Shown here: one piece after another, positions 52,001 through 63,498 of the stretch
Layout of the letters: every line of letters begins with the position of its first letter
Position numbering within the stretch: the stretch's first letter is position 1
NCBI GenBank assembly: GCA_001949185.1
Contig: BDGG01000001.1
Span: forward strand, 7,452,149 to 7,516,148
Length of the DNA stretch: 64,000 nt
Source of the DNA: Ramazzottius varieornatus
Lineage: Eukaryota > Tardigrada > Eutardigrada > Parachela > Ramazzottiidae
Reading direction: 5' to 3'
Made by a program: the position numbers and the translations under genes
The notes under the pieces: model-generated
Told to the model about the DNA's origin: nothing
The model's database searches: none
The model's input: only the letters and a program-made list of their open reading frames with translations

Positions 52001-55000
52001 ATAGGGGGTTCAATAAGTTTTAAAGCTGCGTTCACCAGAAATTCTGTGGTCGTTCGATCCCGGCACTTTTTTGCAGTAAAGTGAAGCAAATTATGAGCCT
52101 CTGTTGGGAAGTCATTCGTTGAAAAAATTTTGTAAAGTATATGGAGGGAAGATTTTTATGGCTCCACGTTCTAGGATAAATCTTGTAGTTTCTTCCCCAT
52201 CGCACGTTTGAGTTTGACTTTAGCTCTGGATGAAAGAGGGATGTCTAGTGATTAGTTCAGGCAGAAGGAAGTCAAGCTGGCTCGCTGTCAAGGCTTGAAA
52301 AAAAATTTCATTTTTGCACCAAGTGAAATGCGCAAGTGAAACGGGGAAAAACCAGCTATTGCCTTACCTGATCACCAGTCGGATTTTCGTGACCTTTCTG
52401 TTTTCTTCGCCACGTTTCCATTTCTGTTGAAAGTTAGTTTTCAGTCTGTATTCACTTCCCACTCTAGTTGCTTTTTGTTGGAGCGCTGAGAAATCATAAA
52501 TCTCAGATATTCAAAAAACTGCATTTTCACGATCGGCGCGGATAACATCGGGATAACATCACTTGGTGCGCGAGTTTACTAGAAAAATCGAAAAACGACT
52601 TTTGCATCTTTTCAGAATATTCGAATATTTCAAATTCCTTTTAATTCCGTCGACATTTTAATGGACGATCAGATTCTTCGAGCTTTCAGATATCGCAAAC
52701 ACAGTACTGAAAAAACACGCCACTTGATCGGGGTGATGAAAAATTTCACTGGTGAACCGTACTGTGAGTCACAAGTTACGACTTACGATGGCAGTACACG
52801 TAACGAGCCTAATTATTGGCCTGTTGTCAATTATTGGCCACCCGTTTATCTCGGCGATCAGTGATTTCAAGGCGCAAGGGACAACCCTGCCAAGCGTGGT
52901 TCTTGCCTTAGGAAAGAACGAGTTTGCGATAGGGCTATCATCTGTTGGCTGTTCTCGAGTACGGTCGTTGTCAGACCTAGCGTTTCTGCAATATTCTAAT
53001 TTTGACCGCCTTGCTAAGCTGGCAAACTTTCCTGTGATACAAGAGAAAGTTGCCGAGGAAAAACGACTACTTGCATTATGCAACGCAACGCAGTAAAAGT
53101 GCTCGCTCCACAATGGTTTGCCTCCTTTGCTCGGCCTTTCCAGTGGTCAGAACCACTAGCTAGTATTTTATCCTTCTGTTCGAGTACCAGGTACCTCATC
53201 TTTTGAGAATAGTGGTTAGAAGAGATGGTCCTTCCCTTGAAAGCGTGCTCTGGAAAAAGCACTTTCAGGGTGGTCTGTGCCTAAAAACTTATTGAAACTC
53301 CTCTGTATATTACCATATCAGATAGACTGCGTTGGTTGACTTGGTTCCCAAATATTTCCGACCATAAAGAACATTTAAGTGTTCTCTTAACATTTAAGTG
53401 TTCTATGATGCCATGAACTGTATGGCCATTAACATAGTGAACATGGCACTGCGCAAATACACCCCGCCCAAGACAACTTGCTACTTGGAATTTCGACGCT
53501 GAAAAATTCAAAGTACGACGTTACCATTCATGCTTACTCACGTTCGTGCAACTTTAAAAGCTACTTTCATTGAGCTATAGTAATATTTGTTGTATTGGAA
53601 AATATTGTTAGCTCGAAAAAGTTAAGCAGTATGACTTCTAGTGGGGAAGACATACCGCAGCAGGTAAAATGCTTCCTGCAGAAATTCCCGGTTGGAGTCT
53701 CATCCTCGACTGACGCAAACACACTTACTACTGTGTTGGTGGTCGAAAAGAATGGAGAAAGAGCAGGAAAATTCCGAAAGAATTTGCCAAACGAATTAAA
53801 ACCGACGAATTCCTCCGTTTTGCCCGGAAAACTCGCTTCTGGAAAATTCTCTAGGAGTGTTCCAGAACGGAAAATTTGCACTTCCCACCTCTTTCCCGGA
53901 AGTTCGATGTTTGTTCTACTGATATTCAATAACCGTACCGCGAGATATCAGTGGAAAACTGAAAAATAAGTTTTCGAACAGAGGCCCAAAAACGACGGGA
54001 GTTGGTGCTTTTGTCACTCAACACCTCCCCCGAGTTAAATGTCGATCCTGACTTTCTGTACAACAATTTCTGGCCAGTAAATTTCTTGGAGGTGGCAAAT
54101 AAAATTTACGCCAGGAGAAATTGGTTTCGAAGTGGAACTCGAATCGGGTCAAAACAGCCTTGGTGGTAGCAAGTTGGTTTGGGCGGGGTGTGACACAATG
54201 GGATGTTTGTGTGCTACGCAGTTCCAACATCTATTCGTCTGAACAGAGACCCACCTCGAGAATTTGGTCTCTTGTTGTGGCTGAAAGCTTATCGCGGACT
54301 GCCCGGAAGGCTTTGGCGATCAAACGTAACAGTAAGTTCTGCTTTGCTTCTGGCTTTGGAATTACCTGCAAGAACGACAAGACACAGCTCGTTCGTGTTA
54401 TCCATTTCAGTTCTAAACAACTAAGGTAATTTCCTCAATCAACCTATACCGAGCAGAAATGCTGAATGAAGAACCACCACCAGGCGAGCGCGAGGATCTG
54501 CCCTTGTACTCCATGGAAGACCGCCTGCCAGGTCCTTGCAGGAAATCCTTTCTGTGAACAACAACGCTGTAACTTTTTAAGATTAATCGATGAACGTTTT
54601 GGAGTCACCAATTACAACTGGTAGGATCGAAAACCTTACCGGAAAATGCTGCAGGTTAGTCACAGTCCGCAATACATATTTGGCGCTCAGGTTGAATGGT
54701 AGCGAAACTGCCAGCTGCCCTTCCAGATTCGGTAAGTGAAGATTCTGAAATACCAAAATGATCGAACTTGAACCAGCGTAGTTATTGATAGATCACGATA
54801 CTCAATTAGTTCGTATTACTCGCCTTGAAAGACCGGGCTTTCATTCCGCTGATCAGCTCCGACCTGACCGGTTGTTCGTAGTGCGACGGAGAAGGAAGGT
54901 TTTTCACGTTTAGTCTTTTCTCTTTCGATTTGCCTCTGCCACCTTCCACCGACAGAATTAACTCTGTAGGCTTTTCGCTGGCTCGCATCATAGCCATGTT

Positions 55001-55941
55001 GTCGAAAATCACTTGGTTGTCAATATGCTCCCTCTTTGCCGCTCGCTTGTCCGCAACCAGCTTAAGGTACTTACTCAACAACTCAGCAATCCTTTGTTTG
55101 TTCTGGTAGCGATGGTCATGAGCACCGGTGGGGAACTCTGGATCAGGTCGCTCGCCCTCTTTGGGCGTAACTTCGAACTGTTCGAGGACGTGTTTCACGT
55201 GGCTGCCTTTTATCTGACACTGGCGAAGGATGTTGTCGAGAGGTAGAAGGTACTGGTTCATTTCGTGCTGGAGCTTCTTGATCATTTCCGGGAACCGTTC
55301 GGGTGGGAGAAGGGGCATGGAAGCCTCCGCTTCGTCTTCCAAAGCGTGAGCCGAATCGGAAAGCGTAGCTGCTTCGCCTTTCGAGATAACCAGAGGCCAT
55401 CCCGTCTAAAGGAGAACGAACCATTCTGACGCTTGTGATAAGTTTAGTTGGGAAATCGACAGACAAACTTGGCAAGACTGTCTTCCCAAGTGGCGCACGT
55501 TCTTGGTGTTATTGGGTGGAGGTGTGCGCCACTCTGGAAAAAACGATCCTGTAGAGTTTGTTCCCCTAGGTTTCAGTTAAGAGTGTACGGTAGTAATATT
55601 CACGAGCTGATGGCCGATTACCACACGAAGGAGTTCTTCGAAGTTCTGGATGGAGTCGGGTGGTTCAGGAAGTGTTCCTTCGGCTGCCCGTTGCTTGACC
55701 CAGGCGTCCAAGCGCTACTCGGAAAAGCTATGAAAATAACTGTTACCTCCTGAACCTCTTTTATCGGTCTGTAATTCTAAAGTGTGAGAGAGCTCACCAG
55801 AATGCCGTGGTGGGGATCAGGCTCAATAAGGACATGTTTGGACTTGCTAAGGCCATTTGAGAACAGGTTTTGCAAAACGTCCGAATCTTTGATACTTGGA
55901 CATCTTCCTTGTCGCCTGTGCGTTCGCCGATTCTCAAGCAT
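49042..55941 (-). CDS. FAM227 family protein (FWWh domain)
   Basis: Metazoan family of unknown biochemical role; mammalian members are expressed in ciliated tissue and testis. Exons: 55941-55798, 55714-55622, 55405-54824, 54744-54640, 54551-54450, 54365-54255, 51972-51806, 51679-51373, 49674-49042; all phases agree, giving 747 aa. Family core: NLHLPNLEGQLAVSLPFNLS, then the hallmark AWWWFFIQHF, then QNLLLRLIAKAFRAV and AYPDGIAQAVSVAFNELFP. The C-terminal 200 residues are charged and coiled-coil-like. One intron uses a GC donor (AAG|GCGAGT after 54824). Start: the ATG at 55941 is the first in its frame, but that exon follows a possible acceptor at 55967, so an upstream exon may exist. Three introns carry different mobile sequences: a palindromic element, repeat R1 and a whole Tigger-like transposon. 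Confidence 0.85.
49744..51283 (-). mobile_element. Tigger/pogo-like DNA transposon 3
   Basis: A 1540-bp element with about 39-bp terminal inverted repeats starting GTGCTACCAAATTATCGCGC, flanked by TA on both sides (49742-49743 and 51284-51285), the Tc1/mariner-superfamily target. It lies in the last FAM227 intron (49675-51372), which would be about 155 bp without it. Confidence 0.95.
49861..51143 (-). pseudogene. Transposase of element 3, frameshifted
   Basis: N-terminal helix-turn-helix-like segment (DAKEALKNFEESGLSRRRYA), then the DDE domain: WNMDKTSVKLQNPY at the first catalytic Asp, LRCDHCKAHLS at the second, and a C-terminal region with VNGPLKAIMRRIYREWM. The coding line is split into at least three frames (breaks near 50940, 50650-50900 and 50377), so it is inactive as it stands. 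It belongs to a different pogo/Tigger subgroup from elements 1 and 2. Confidence 0.85.
52007..53297. repeat. Non-autonomous TIR element R1, copy 2, with an insertion
   Basis: In the 2.3-kb FAM227 intron. Ends TTCAATAAGTTTTAAAG and AAACTTATTGAA match those of 7350-8082, and both flanking portions are homologous to it in reverse orientation. About 540 bp between roughly 52625 and 53165 are absent from copy 1 and look like a later insertion. Confidence 0.7.
53129..53164. repeat. Dispersed palindrome-bearing repeat R3, copy 1
   Basis: GCTCGGCCTTTCCAGTGGTC then AGAACCACTAGCTAGT; nearly identical to 63254-63289. Contains GTGGTC/GACCAC-type and ACTAGCTAGT palindromes and lies at the edge of the insertion in R1 copy 2. 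Confidence 0.6.
55464..55560. repeat. Intronic palindromic element, copy 14
   Basis: In FAM227 intron 55406-55621. Left arm AAACTTGGCAAGACTGTCTT then CCCAAGTGGCGCACGT; right arm GTGCGCCACTCTGGAAAAAA then CGATCCTGTAGAGTTTG. Confidence 0.8.
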
Positions 55942-56289
55942 GGGGTCCACCGGTCGAATAAAAACTCTAATGAAATGAAACACTGAAGAACTTTAAGCTT
56001 CCGTATTTCGATGTTTAGGAGCGCTGACTGCCGATCGGGTGAGCTGCTTTCCGTGCGTTAGACACTTTTGCCCCACGTGTTGCTAGGCAAACGCTGCATC
56101 AGAGGCTGCATTGATCACGTGACACCCACTCCGACTACATAATAGTGGCAAACCTCTGTCGAAACTGAAACGATGATTGCGGAACTTTCGGCACGTAGCG
56201 CGAACACGCTGCTAGTTCTTTAGTAAACTGTAAACACTCTTCGGCGAAGTTTAACGTTGTAACGTCACAGCGATGTCATATACATCATG

Positions 56290-58625
56290 GACAATCGTTT
56301 TGACTTGATGCTCCAGTTTTATTTCACAAACTGAAACGACAGAGAGGTAGAGGAGAGTTTTCTCTATCGACTGGGATAGACCAGGCCGGCAGAAAAAAAT
56401 CCTGGAAGACACAACAGGAAGCGGAAGTGACGTCAGAATCTGGGCGGAACATGGTAAAGATAGAGACCATCTAGGAACACAAGTTTTACAGAAATGATAT
56501 CTCTCGTAAAAATGATGGAAGCACAATGGAGCCTTACACCAGCCACACTTCAACAGCAACGAGCGGTTACAGTCAAGACGGTCACAAGGACCAACTAGTC
56601 CATCAAAACAAAATTTCGCAGGATTTACGTACTTGTAAGACCTATCAATATATCCAGACAAATGCCAGGCTTGTGCGATGAGATTTTCAAACCTACGAGA
56701 AGTGAAATGCTGATAGATCAGCGAATTCAGCTCGAGAATAACGTCCCGATGGTGAACCTGTACAGGTTGATCGTTCAGAAATATCCAATTTGACACCTTT
56801 CGAAAGTATCCTTTGTACATCCGGAAACACAGCACATCTAGAGGCTGGATCTGGCCGGTGACTTGGGGAGGAATCGTGATCATCTCGTACTCCAGTTCCT
56901 CTGGCTTGACTTTCTCTACAGCTTTTTGATCGGCAACGTCGGCCAAGAATCTGCCAGGAACAAGCAATATCCGTCCATTTTTGGGAAGGAAACCTTTTCG
57001 CACCATTCGACGAAAAGCTCCTTTGTCAATTTGCCGGATGTTGATGCGGTAATGTGAAGGTTGCTCGCTCTAAACATCGTTCTTTTCACGATCGGCCCGG
57101 AGACACGTTTATCTTCCTGCAGTGTAATGAAAAGAACGGGAAGATACTTTCGAGCACCTGGAGAGACACACATCATCACAGTGTAACTGTGAGTCATGGA
57201 ATTCTCAGACCGAGTGAGAGCAAGAACGTGCTTTGCGCCCATCAAATCCAAAGTCCGACCTGGCCTCATCTCGTATTCGAATCCAGACTGATCAGCGTTC
57301 CAGAGGCAGTCCAGTCCATATGCTTGAATCCTTGATCTGACGAGAGCAACGCACTCGTCGGCACTCTTCTTTCTATCTGGTTCTTCCTGCAGATACTTCT
57401 CTGTCACGAACTTGGTGATTTTGCGGTCGCAGATACTGTAGTACCTAAACCGCCAATTAGTTAGTTGAGGAATATTGACAACAAAACGTTCACTCAGGCG
57501 TCCCTATCACCAAATAAAATTAAAACACGATATGGCACTTACCGCTTACCCAATAAGACGACGCTACAAAACCAGGAAGGCCGATCTCGCGATTCGCGGT
57601 GACAGCCCATCGCCGGATGTCTATGTCCTTCACTACGTGAGGCTTCTGCTTGGAAAAAAAGAACTGTCTTCCAGTCACCAGTCGTAACGCCTTCAGCTTA
57701 TCGATACGCGAACCACCGTCTTCTACCTGCCGCTCCCATTCATTGAGCTGACGCACACTGGTAACTTTCTTGAATAAGACTTGAACACTTGACAGACTAC
57801 GTCGCTTCTTTGTGATGGCATTACTCCAGAATTGTAAGGCGCGTTTCTCGTGATCGAGATCAGCTGCTTGGCTCGACGGCACTTTTGGATCGAGAATTCT
57901 AGGCACAAATAGCTCATGCGATGAAGGTTCAGTTGCGCTTGAGTCAGGTTCTCCGAGGCGATCGTTTGGGGTTGGCTCAGAATCAGCTTCGCGATGTCCA
58001 GTCAACGGGCTGTTTTCTGCGACAGACTTTTCAACTCTTCGAACGTCGGCATACTGATCTGTAGCTCGTACTGAAGATCATCCTCGATGGTCAAGATCGG
58101 ACTTCCAGCTTAGTTGATGTGAATATCCAGGAAGTCTGCAAGCGAATGATGGATTCGGATAGGCTTCAAGTGTATACCTTATCAACAAGCCTACCATACC
58201 TTTGATGAATGCTTTGAGCAACTTGTCATGGTCACTTGGGGAGTCGTTGGGTTGAAAATCCTGTTCATAGTCCATCTCCAAAAGCATTAGGATGCTCAAG
58301 GGGTCAATAGAACCCATGTCTGCGATAACAGGAGAGAAAACGAGAAAAGAGAACGAAGTTTGACACAACAATGAAAACTAGTGATCAGCTGCTCTTCTAC
58401 CCATATAGTGTTACAGACCAATCAAATAGTGAATCAACCAGCACACAAATTACTTGACTGATGCCGATGTTCCGCCCAGATTTTGACGTCACTTCCGCTT
58501 CCTGTTGTCTTCCAGGATTTTTTTCTGCCGGCCTGGTCTATCCCAGTCGATAGAGAAAACTCTCCTCTACCTCTCTGTCGTTTCAGTTTGTGAAATAAGA
58601 CTGGAGCATTGGCTGAATCCCCTCG
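56290..58625 (-). mobile_element. Pogo-like DNA transposon 2
   Basis: Sister of element 1, in opposite orientation, in the FAM227 5' flank. Inverted repeats of about 150 bp match over 56310-56450 and 58480-58610 (for example GAAGCGGAAGTGACGTCA and its complement). The left-most 17 bases or so no longer match the right end, so the left terminus has decayed. Confidence 0.85.
56480..58317 (-). pseudogene. Decayed transposase of element 2
   Basis: From ATG 58315-58317 the same exon layout as element 1 can be followed. In-frame stops at 58110-58112 (TAA) and 58002-58004 (TGA), and a frame break between the LFLADSW block and KPEELEYEMI near 56950, inactivate it. The first catalytic block here keeps the Trp (DCLWNADQSGFEYEMRPG) that is a stop in element 1. 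C-terminal KCGWCKAPLCFHHFYERYHF block present. Confidence 0.85.
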
Positions 58626-59745
58626 TGAGATGCGCATTCGGGTTGTCCCAAAAGGGCAAATAGTTTCGTGAGACTCCTCTCCGTGGCGAAGCTAACGCTC
58701 CATGCCCTTGAATATTGTCAACACCTCCATGCCGAAAAAGGGTCGTTCGGGGTCAGTAGAGTTGTTCCGCAAATTGCGCAGGCCGACACCTATATCAAAC
58801 TTATAAATATGTGCTACCGTAACATTGTATTTAGGTACGACACTGCTTGGAAGAAGTTTACCACGTTTTTTAGATACAGTAGCGAGGTTAAGCAAGTTTC
58901 ACTAACTGCGTCAGGTAAAAGGGTCACTGTAATTGCGTTGCGTGGTTCTCCAGTCTGGGTCCGACCCCCACAATAACTCGACAGCCACACGATTACTTAA
59001 TCGGAGGACCAGAAAGTAGAGCAGTCATTATGGTCAAACTGACTTGCAGTGTCTCGATGGATGGGTTGGTTCTTGCACTTCAAGATTCACTTGTAATTTG
59101 GTACACGAACGACGGATATTATGGGCCACTAAAAATTACGGAGCAGGCCCTTTCGGTACGGCGGCACGTGCACGTGATTCTTGTTGCAAGTAAAAACCAA
59201 CCCCGAAGGCTGGACTGCTGTACGTACGTGCTGGATATTGGGCCGAAGCTTGGCATATTTTTTATGGCAGTTAGATCCCCATTTTAACGGAACACGCACA
59301 CCTTCAACAGTTCAAGCTGGTCCAAGGCTTCTCCGGGAGAAAGTTGACAGCAGCGTTGAAGCGTTAGGATAAAACAGCTGATTAGCCGATGGCCAAAGTC
59401 CATGACAATTTTCTACGGTTGAATTTTACTACGTGTCGTCATTTGTCCGGTTTCTTTTTCCGACTACCATACAATTGCAAATTTGCCGTCTTTTCCGCCT
59501 GGCCCGTAATTTCTACTGGCCCATGGTATCCCGTCGTTCGTGCACTCACCGTACTGAGTCTGGATGATGTCGTAGCACATGGTGCCGACGGGGTGATAAA
59601 GATGTCTAGCTTTACATCACATAATAGTAATAACCTTTATTTTGTTCGAATGCATAGCCAGGCTCTGCGCTGTATGAACAAAATTCGAAAAATATGGCAA
59701 GAGCACCGAGAGAAACGGGATGAAAATTTTAAAAAATAACAAACT
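58626..59745. other. Intergenic between two mobile elements
   Basis: A 102-codon ORF (58668-58976, +) and smaller ones show no motif. 59620-59640 has ATAGTAATAACC-like short tandem sequence that may be the 3' tail of the LINE. Confidence 0.35.
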
Positions 59746-62690
59746 TCAGACCAGTAGATTTCTGTCAATGTATTTCTTGCACCACATAAATTTAAAAAGA
59801 TGGAGTTTACCGACATAGTTTTTGAAAGACCCAGGGCTGTTCAAGTCTACAAATGAAGGACAAAATAAAGGATCTTTGAGAAGAGCTTCGGCGATGTAAG
59901 CGAAGGAGACGACGGTGGACTCGAGAAGTGCGCGTGAAGAGGGGGCCATCGAGACTGGGGACAGCATCATGGCTTTATCGTGGCTCCTGGTTCGTAGATT
60001 CGGGCTTGGCTGGACACTCTTCATCAGCTGTTCTGCGTTTGCGAAGGTACCGTTCCATATGTTGTAGGCCGTTTCCAGAATGTTCTCGCAGCGGCGGTGC
60101 CACAGTGGCTTCCATCCAACTTCACTGAGGTGCTGGAGGTATCGACTGAAGTCTGGGTCGTGGCTTTGGTCCTCTTTGTCGGCTGGGCTTAGACGGATGC
60201 TCTGTAGAAATTTCTTCTGTATCGACTCCAGCTGCCTCTGCAATCTCTTAGTACATAGTCCGCGACTGATCGCACTAAACCGCTAAACAGGAGCTGCTTC
60301 ACCGCGCCATAGCGCTTCGGGAAGAAACGTTGATAGCGTACAGCCTTTGTCTGCACTTCGCTGTAACTTGGTCCACCTGAGCCATCCAGTCCATCTTGCT
60401 TGAAATCTTGACACCAAGGCACTCTGCTTCGTTCTCAGTCGGGATGACTTTATTGTCGATCGTGTAGCTGCCACTAGGATTTTCTACCTTTTTTTTCTAG
60501 TTCGATATTCGGAGGTGTTGGGATTTTCCAGGATTGATCTCCAGCCCGGTCTCTTTGCACCACTCTTCCAGTCGATCTAGGTCTTGTTGAAGTGCTGTGC
60601 AGTCTTCGTTGTTCTCGATGGCCCGCCACAAGACGATGTCGTCCGCGTACTGCATGACGAAGCACCAGAGCTTTTTTGCCAGGCTGTTAATGAATAATAA
60701 TAATAATGAAGAGCGTTGGGCCGAGAATTGACTCGTGTGGGACGCCAGAAGGGGCAGCACGCTCTGTGGAGAAATGACCATCAATCACTACTCTTTGGCT
60801 TCTTCCTCGGAGGTAGTCGGACAGGAGATCTTTGAGTCCTCCTTCAACTCCATGACTCGACAGACTTGCTACGATGGTGGAATGGGGAAGCTTGTCGAAG
60901 GCTTTTGAGCAATCCAGAAAGACTGCATCTACTTCTTCTCTCCTCAGCAAAGCTTGGCTGCAGTGGTGGGCCATAAGGAGCAGCTGCATTTCGTTGGATC
61001 TTCTTCTCCGGAAACCAAACTGCGAATCTGAAAGCAAGCCATGAGAGTTCAAATAGTTGGTTAAGTGGTTCGCTAGGATCTTTTCAAAGAGCTTGGTCAG
61101 CGGTGGAACGGAACTGCGAGTATCCCTTCTTCGGTACAGGCACCACGTCGGCTTGCTTCCAGGCTGTTGGATACTGTTTGCTGTTCACTTTCAAGTTGAG
61201 GAGTCGAGACAAAGGATAGGACGTCCCAGCGATCTTGAGTAGGCGATTGGTGATGGGGAAGCTGTCGGATGCTTTAGAGGAGTCGAGTCGTCGTAGTTGT
61301 TCAAGGATCAGTGGCGTGATGATGCGGAGTGGTGGGCAGTGCGGTGTCTTTGGAGACTGGACACGAATCGTCTCGCCACAGGAATGTGCTGGTGGTAGGC
61401 AGTGCTGTGAACAGGCAATGTAGACTTGCGCGAATTCTTTGCTGATAAATTCTGCTTTCTCTGGAGGATGGACAATGTACCTTTCGTCTTCGCCAGGAAC
61501 GGGGTTCGAGGGGATGGGAGTGTTGCTAGTTTTCTTCTTGATGTGCTCCCAGACTGCGCGGGGGTTTCTTCGGGACTGAGTGGCGATGTTGCGGAGACGA
61601 CGGTGCTTCTCTGACTGAATTATCCTCCGCTTGCTGGCTTTAAGCTCCTTCCAACGTAAGAAATCTACTTGATCCTTTGTCCTTCTCCATTGCTTGTAGG
61701 CAATTCCACATCTTCGTAGGCTATCAATAGCCCTTTCGGAGAGGGAAGGTCGATGAAGGCGTTGGGCTCCGACAGACCTCAGCTGAAAAGTACTCTTAGC
61801 AGCAGCGTCGAACTTATCCTGAAAGACTGAAACAGCAACGTCAACATTGCACATTACATCAAAGATCGATCCCCAATCAGTCGAAGACAGAGTCTCCTTG
61901 AAGAAGATGATCTTGTCCCCATCGATCTTCCACACTGGCTTTGGCTTAGGCTCGAAATTTGGTGTCCACAGCAGTAGCTTGGTTTCTATCGCTCGATGGT
62001 CACATTTGGAAGAAGTTGGGAGAACGACACGGGTGTTTCGGACGAAACCAAGCTGGGTAACGAAGATTTGTTCGAGCGATGATGAGCTTTTTCCGCGAAT
62101 GCGAGTGTCGCCTCTCACATTCTGCCAGAGCTTGATTTCTTTCTTCAGGGAAATCAGGTCACGGTCTCTCGCCGATTTTCCATTCGAGTCCCCTTCCCAC
62201 TGGATCTTCGGGCAGTTGAAATCTCCTACGATGATGAGGTTACGACGTAGGAATGGTGGGACATGCTCCATCGACGAGCGAAGCTTAGTGAATACGTCAG
62301 CGTCGTAGCTTGGTGCATAGATGACTCCGATCAGAACGTTCAAACGTAAACATATCAGCTTGATCCACATTACTTCCAGTCCATCCACTTCCAGGCTTGT
62401 CATTCTGAGAGCTTGCAGATCTTTCTTCACGACAATGGCAACTCCACCACTCTTCTCCTTCTGACAACCTTCTCGATCTTTGCGGAAGAGGACGTATTGG
62501 TCGAGGTCGGCAATCATACAATCAGGCGTTGACTGGTCTGCCCAAGTTTCGACCAGCGCGACGATATCCGCCTTCTTTTCTCGCATCCACCTCTTGATCA
62601 CCTCGCTCTTGCTCCTGATGCCATTGACGTTTCCATAGAGGAATGACAGCTTCTTCCCGATTCCACCTGTAAACTTGAGTGGAGGCATCG
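59746..62690 (-). mobile_element. Non-LTR retrotransposon (LINE), decayed
   Basis: The ORF from 62688 encodes an endonuclease: LSFLYGNVNGIRSKSEVIKR, VALVETWADQS, IYAPSYD, IIVGDFNCPKIQW, CDHRAIE. Reverse transcriptase follows in other frames: FGFRRRRSNEMQLLL, VFLDCSKAFDKLPHSTIV, VMQYADDIVLW. The C-terminal part ends at 59746. Frame breaks occur near 61085 (the usual NYRPIS block is missing), 60700 (an ATT repeat) and about 60280-60480. Order and motifs place it in the Jockey/CR1/Rex group. No ORF1 is visible; the 5' end stops near 62690-62790, so it is probably 5'-truncated. Confidence 0.9.
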
Positions 62691-63253
62691 AATAAAAATT
62701 CGAATAAAAGGGTAAAAACGAATAAAAATTAAAAAAAAATTGCTGGACATGGCCGATGGGAACATGCTGGGCTCCTCACATATGACAGGTTGAACAAATG
62801 CAGGATTCGCGCTAGTATAACACACATATAAATATGGTGGTGGAAAACGAACATATAATATATATTACAGTGCTGATCAGGACTCGCTTCGCTCGTCCTT
62901 TAAAGGTCTGTCGAAAAGTCAATGTGTGTCGCAAATGGTGAAGCTTTCTAATATCGCAAACTCCGTTATGTAAAACGATGCGCGAGTTGACCGGGGTTGC
63001 CAAAAACGTTTTATTCGCAATCCTAAGCAAACTCCATATGCCTGTCACAAAGGGAGCATTGAGAAAACCATCCGACCACGAGAAAGACTGCCAGTTTTCA
63101 GAAATCTTCCGCAAAAAACATTGGCAACAACGGGGAGAGGGGTAAGGGGAAAGGGGGAAACGGAAAGCGGAAAGGGGAAAGGTGGTTCAGTGGACAGAAG
63201 AGCCTGATCCGTCATCCTCCTCATTTGTTTGCTCTTTTGCTGTTATCGCATTC

Positions 63254-63289
63254 GCTCGGCCTTCCCAGTGGTCAGGACCACTAGCTAGT
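63254..63289. repeat. Dispersed palindrome-bearing repeat R3, copy 2
   Basis: GCTCGGCCTTCCCAGTGGTC then AGGACCACTAGCTAGT; differs from 53129-53164 at two positions. Confidence 0.6.
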
Positions 63290-63410
63290 TTACAGTACTC
63301 CCCATCTATTGCATGTGGTCCCACAAAACGGTCTCTGGTAATGCTCGTTGTTGACATTGATAATTCGTCGTGAGTGCCATTCCACCGCAGAGGGTGAACA
63401 CTTGCGGGAC

Positions 63411-63498
63411 GAAGGAAGGAAATTTATTAGCCTCGACAATCTAGTCAACGGCCTCCTCGATGTTCAGAGGAATTACCAAAACTATATCAGGTATAAAA
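63411..63498 (+). repeat. Dispersed 88-bp repeat R2, copy 2
   Basis: Second copy of the repeat at 19313-19400, same orientation and open frame (KFISLDNLVNGLLDVQRNYQ). About 120 bp downstream of R3 copy 2. Confidence 0.6.

Noticed and set aside
53567-53929. 120-codon minus-strand ORF in the FAM227 intron
   Set aside because: No motif, no fit with FAM227 phases, and the flanking exons 54365-54255 and 51972-51806 join directly.
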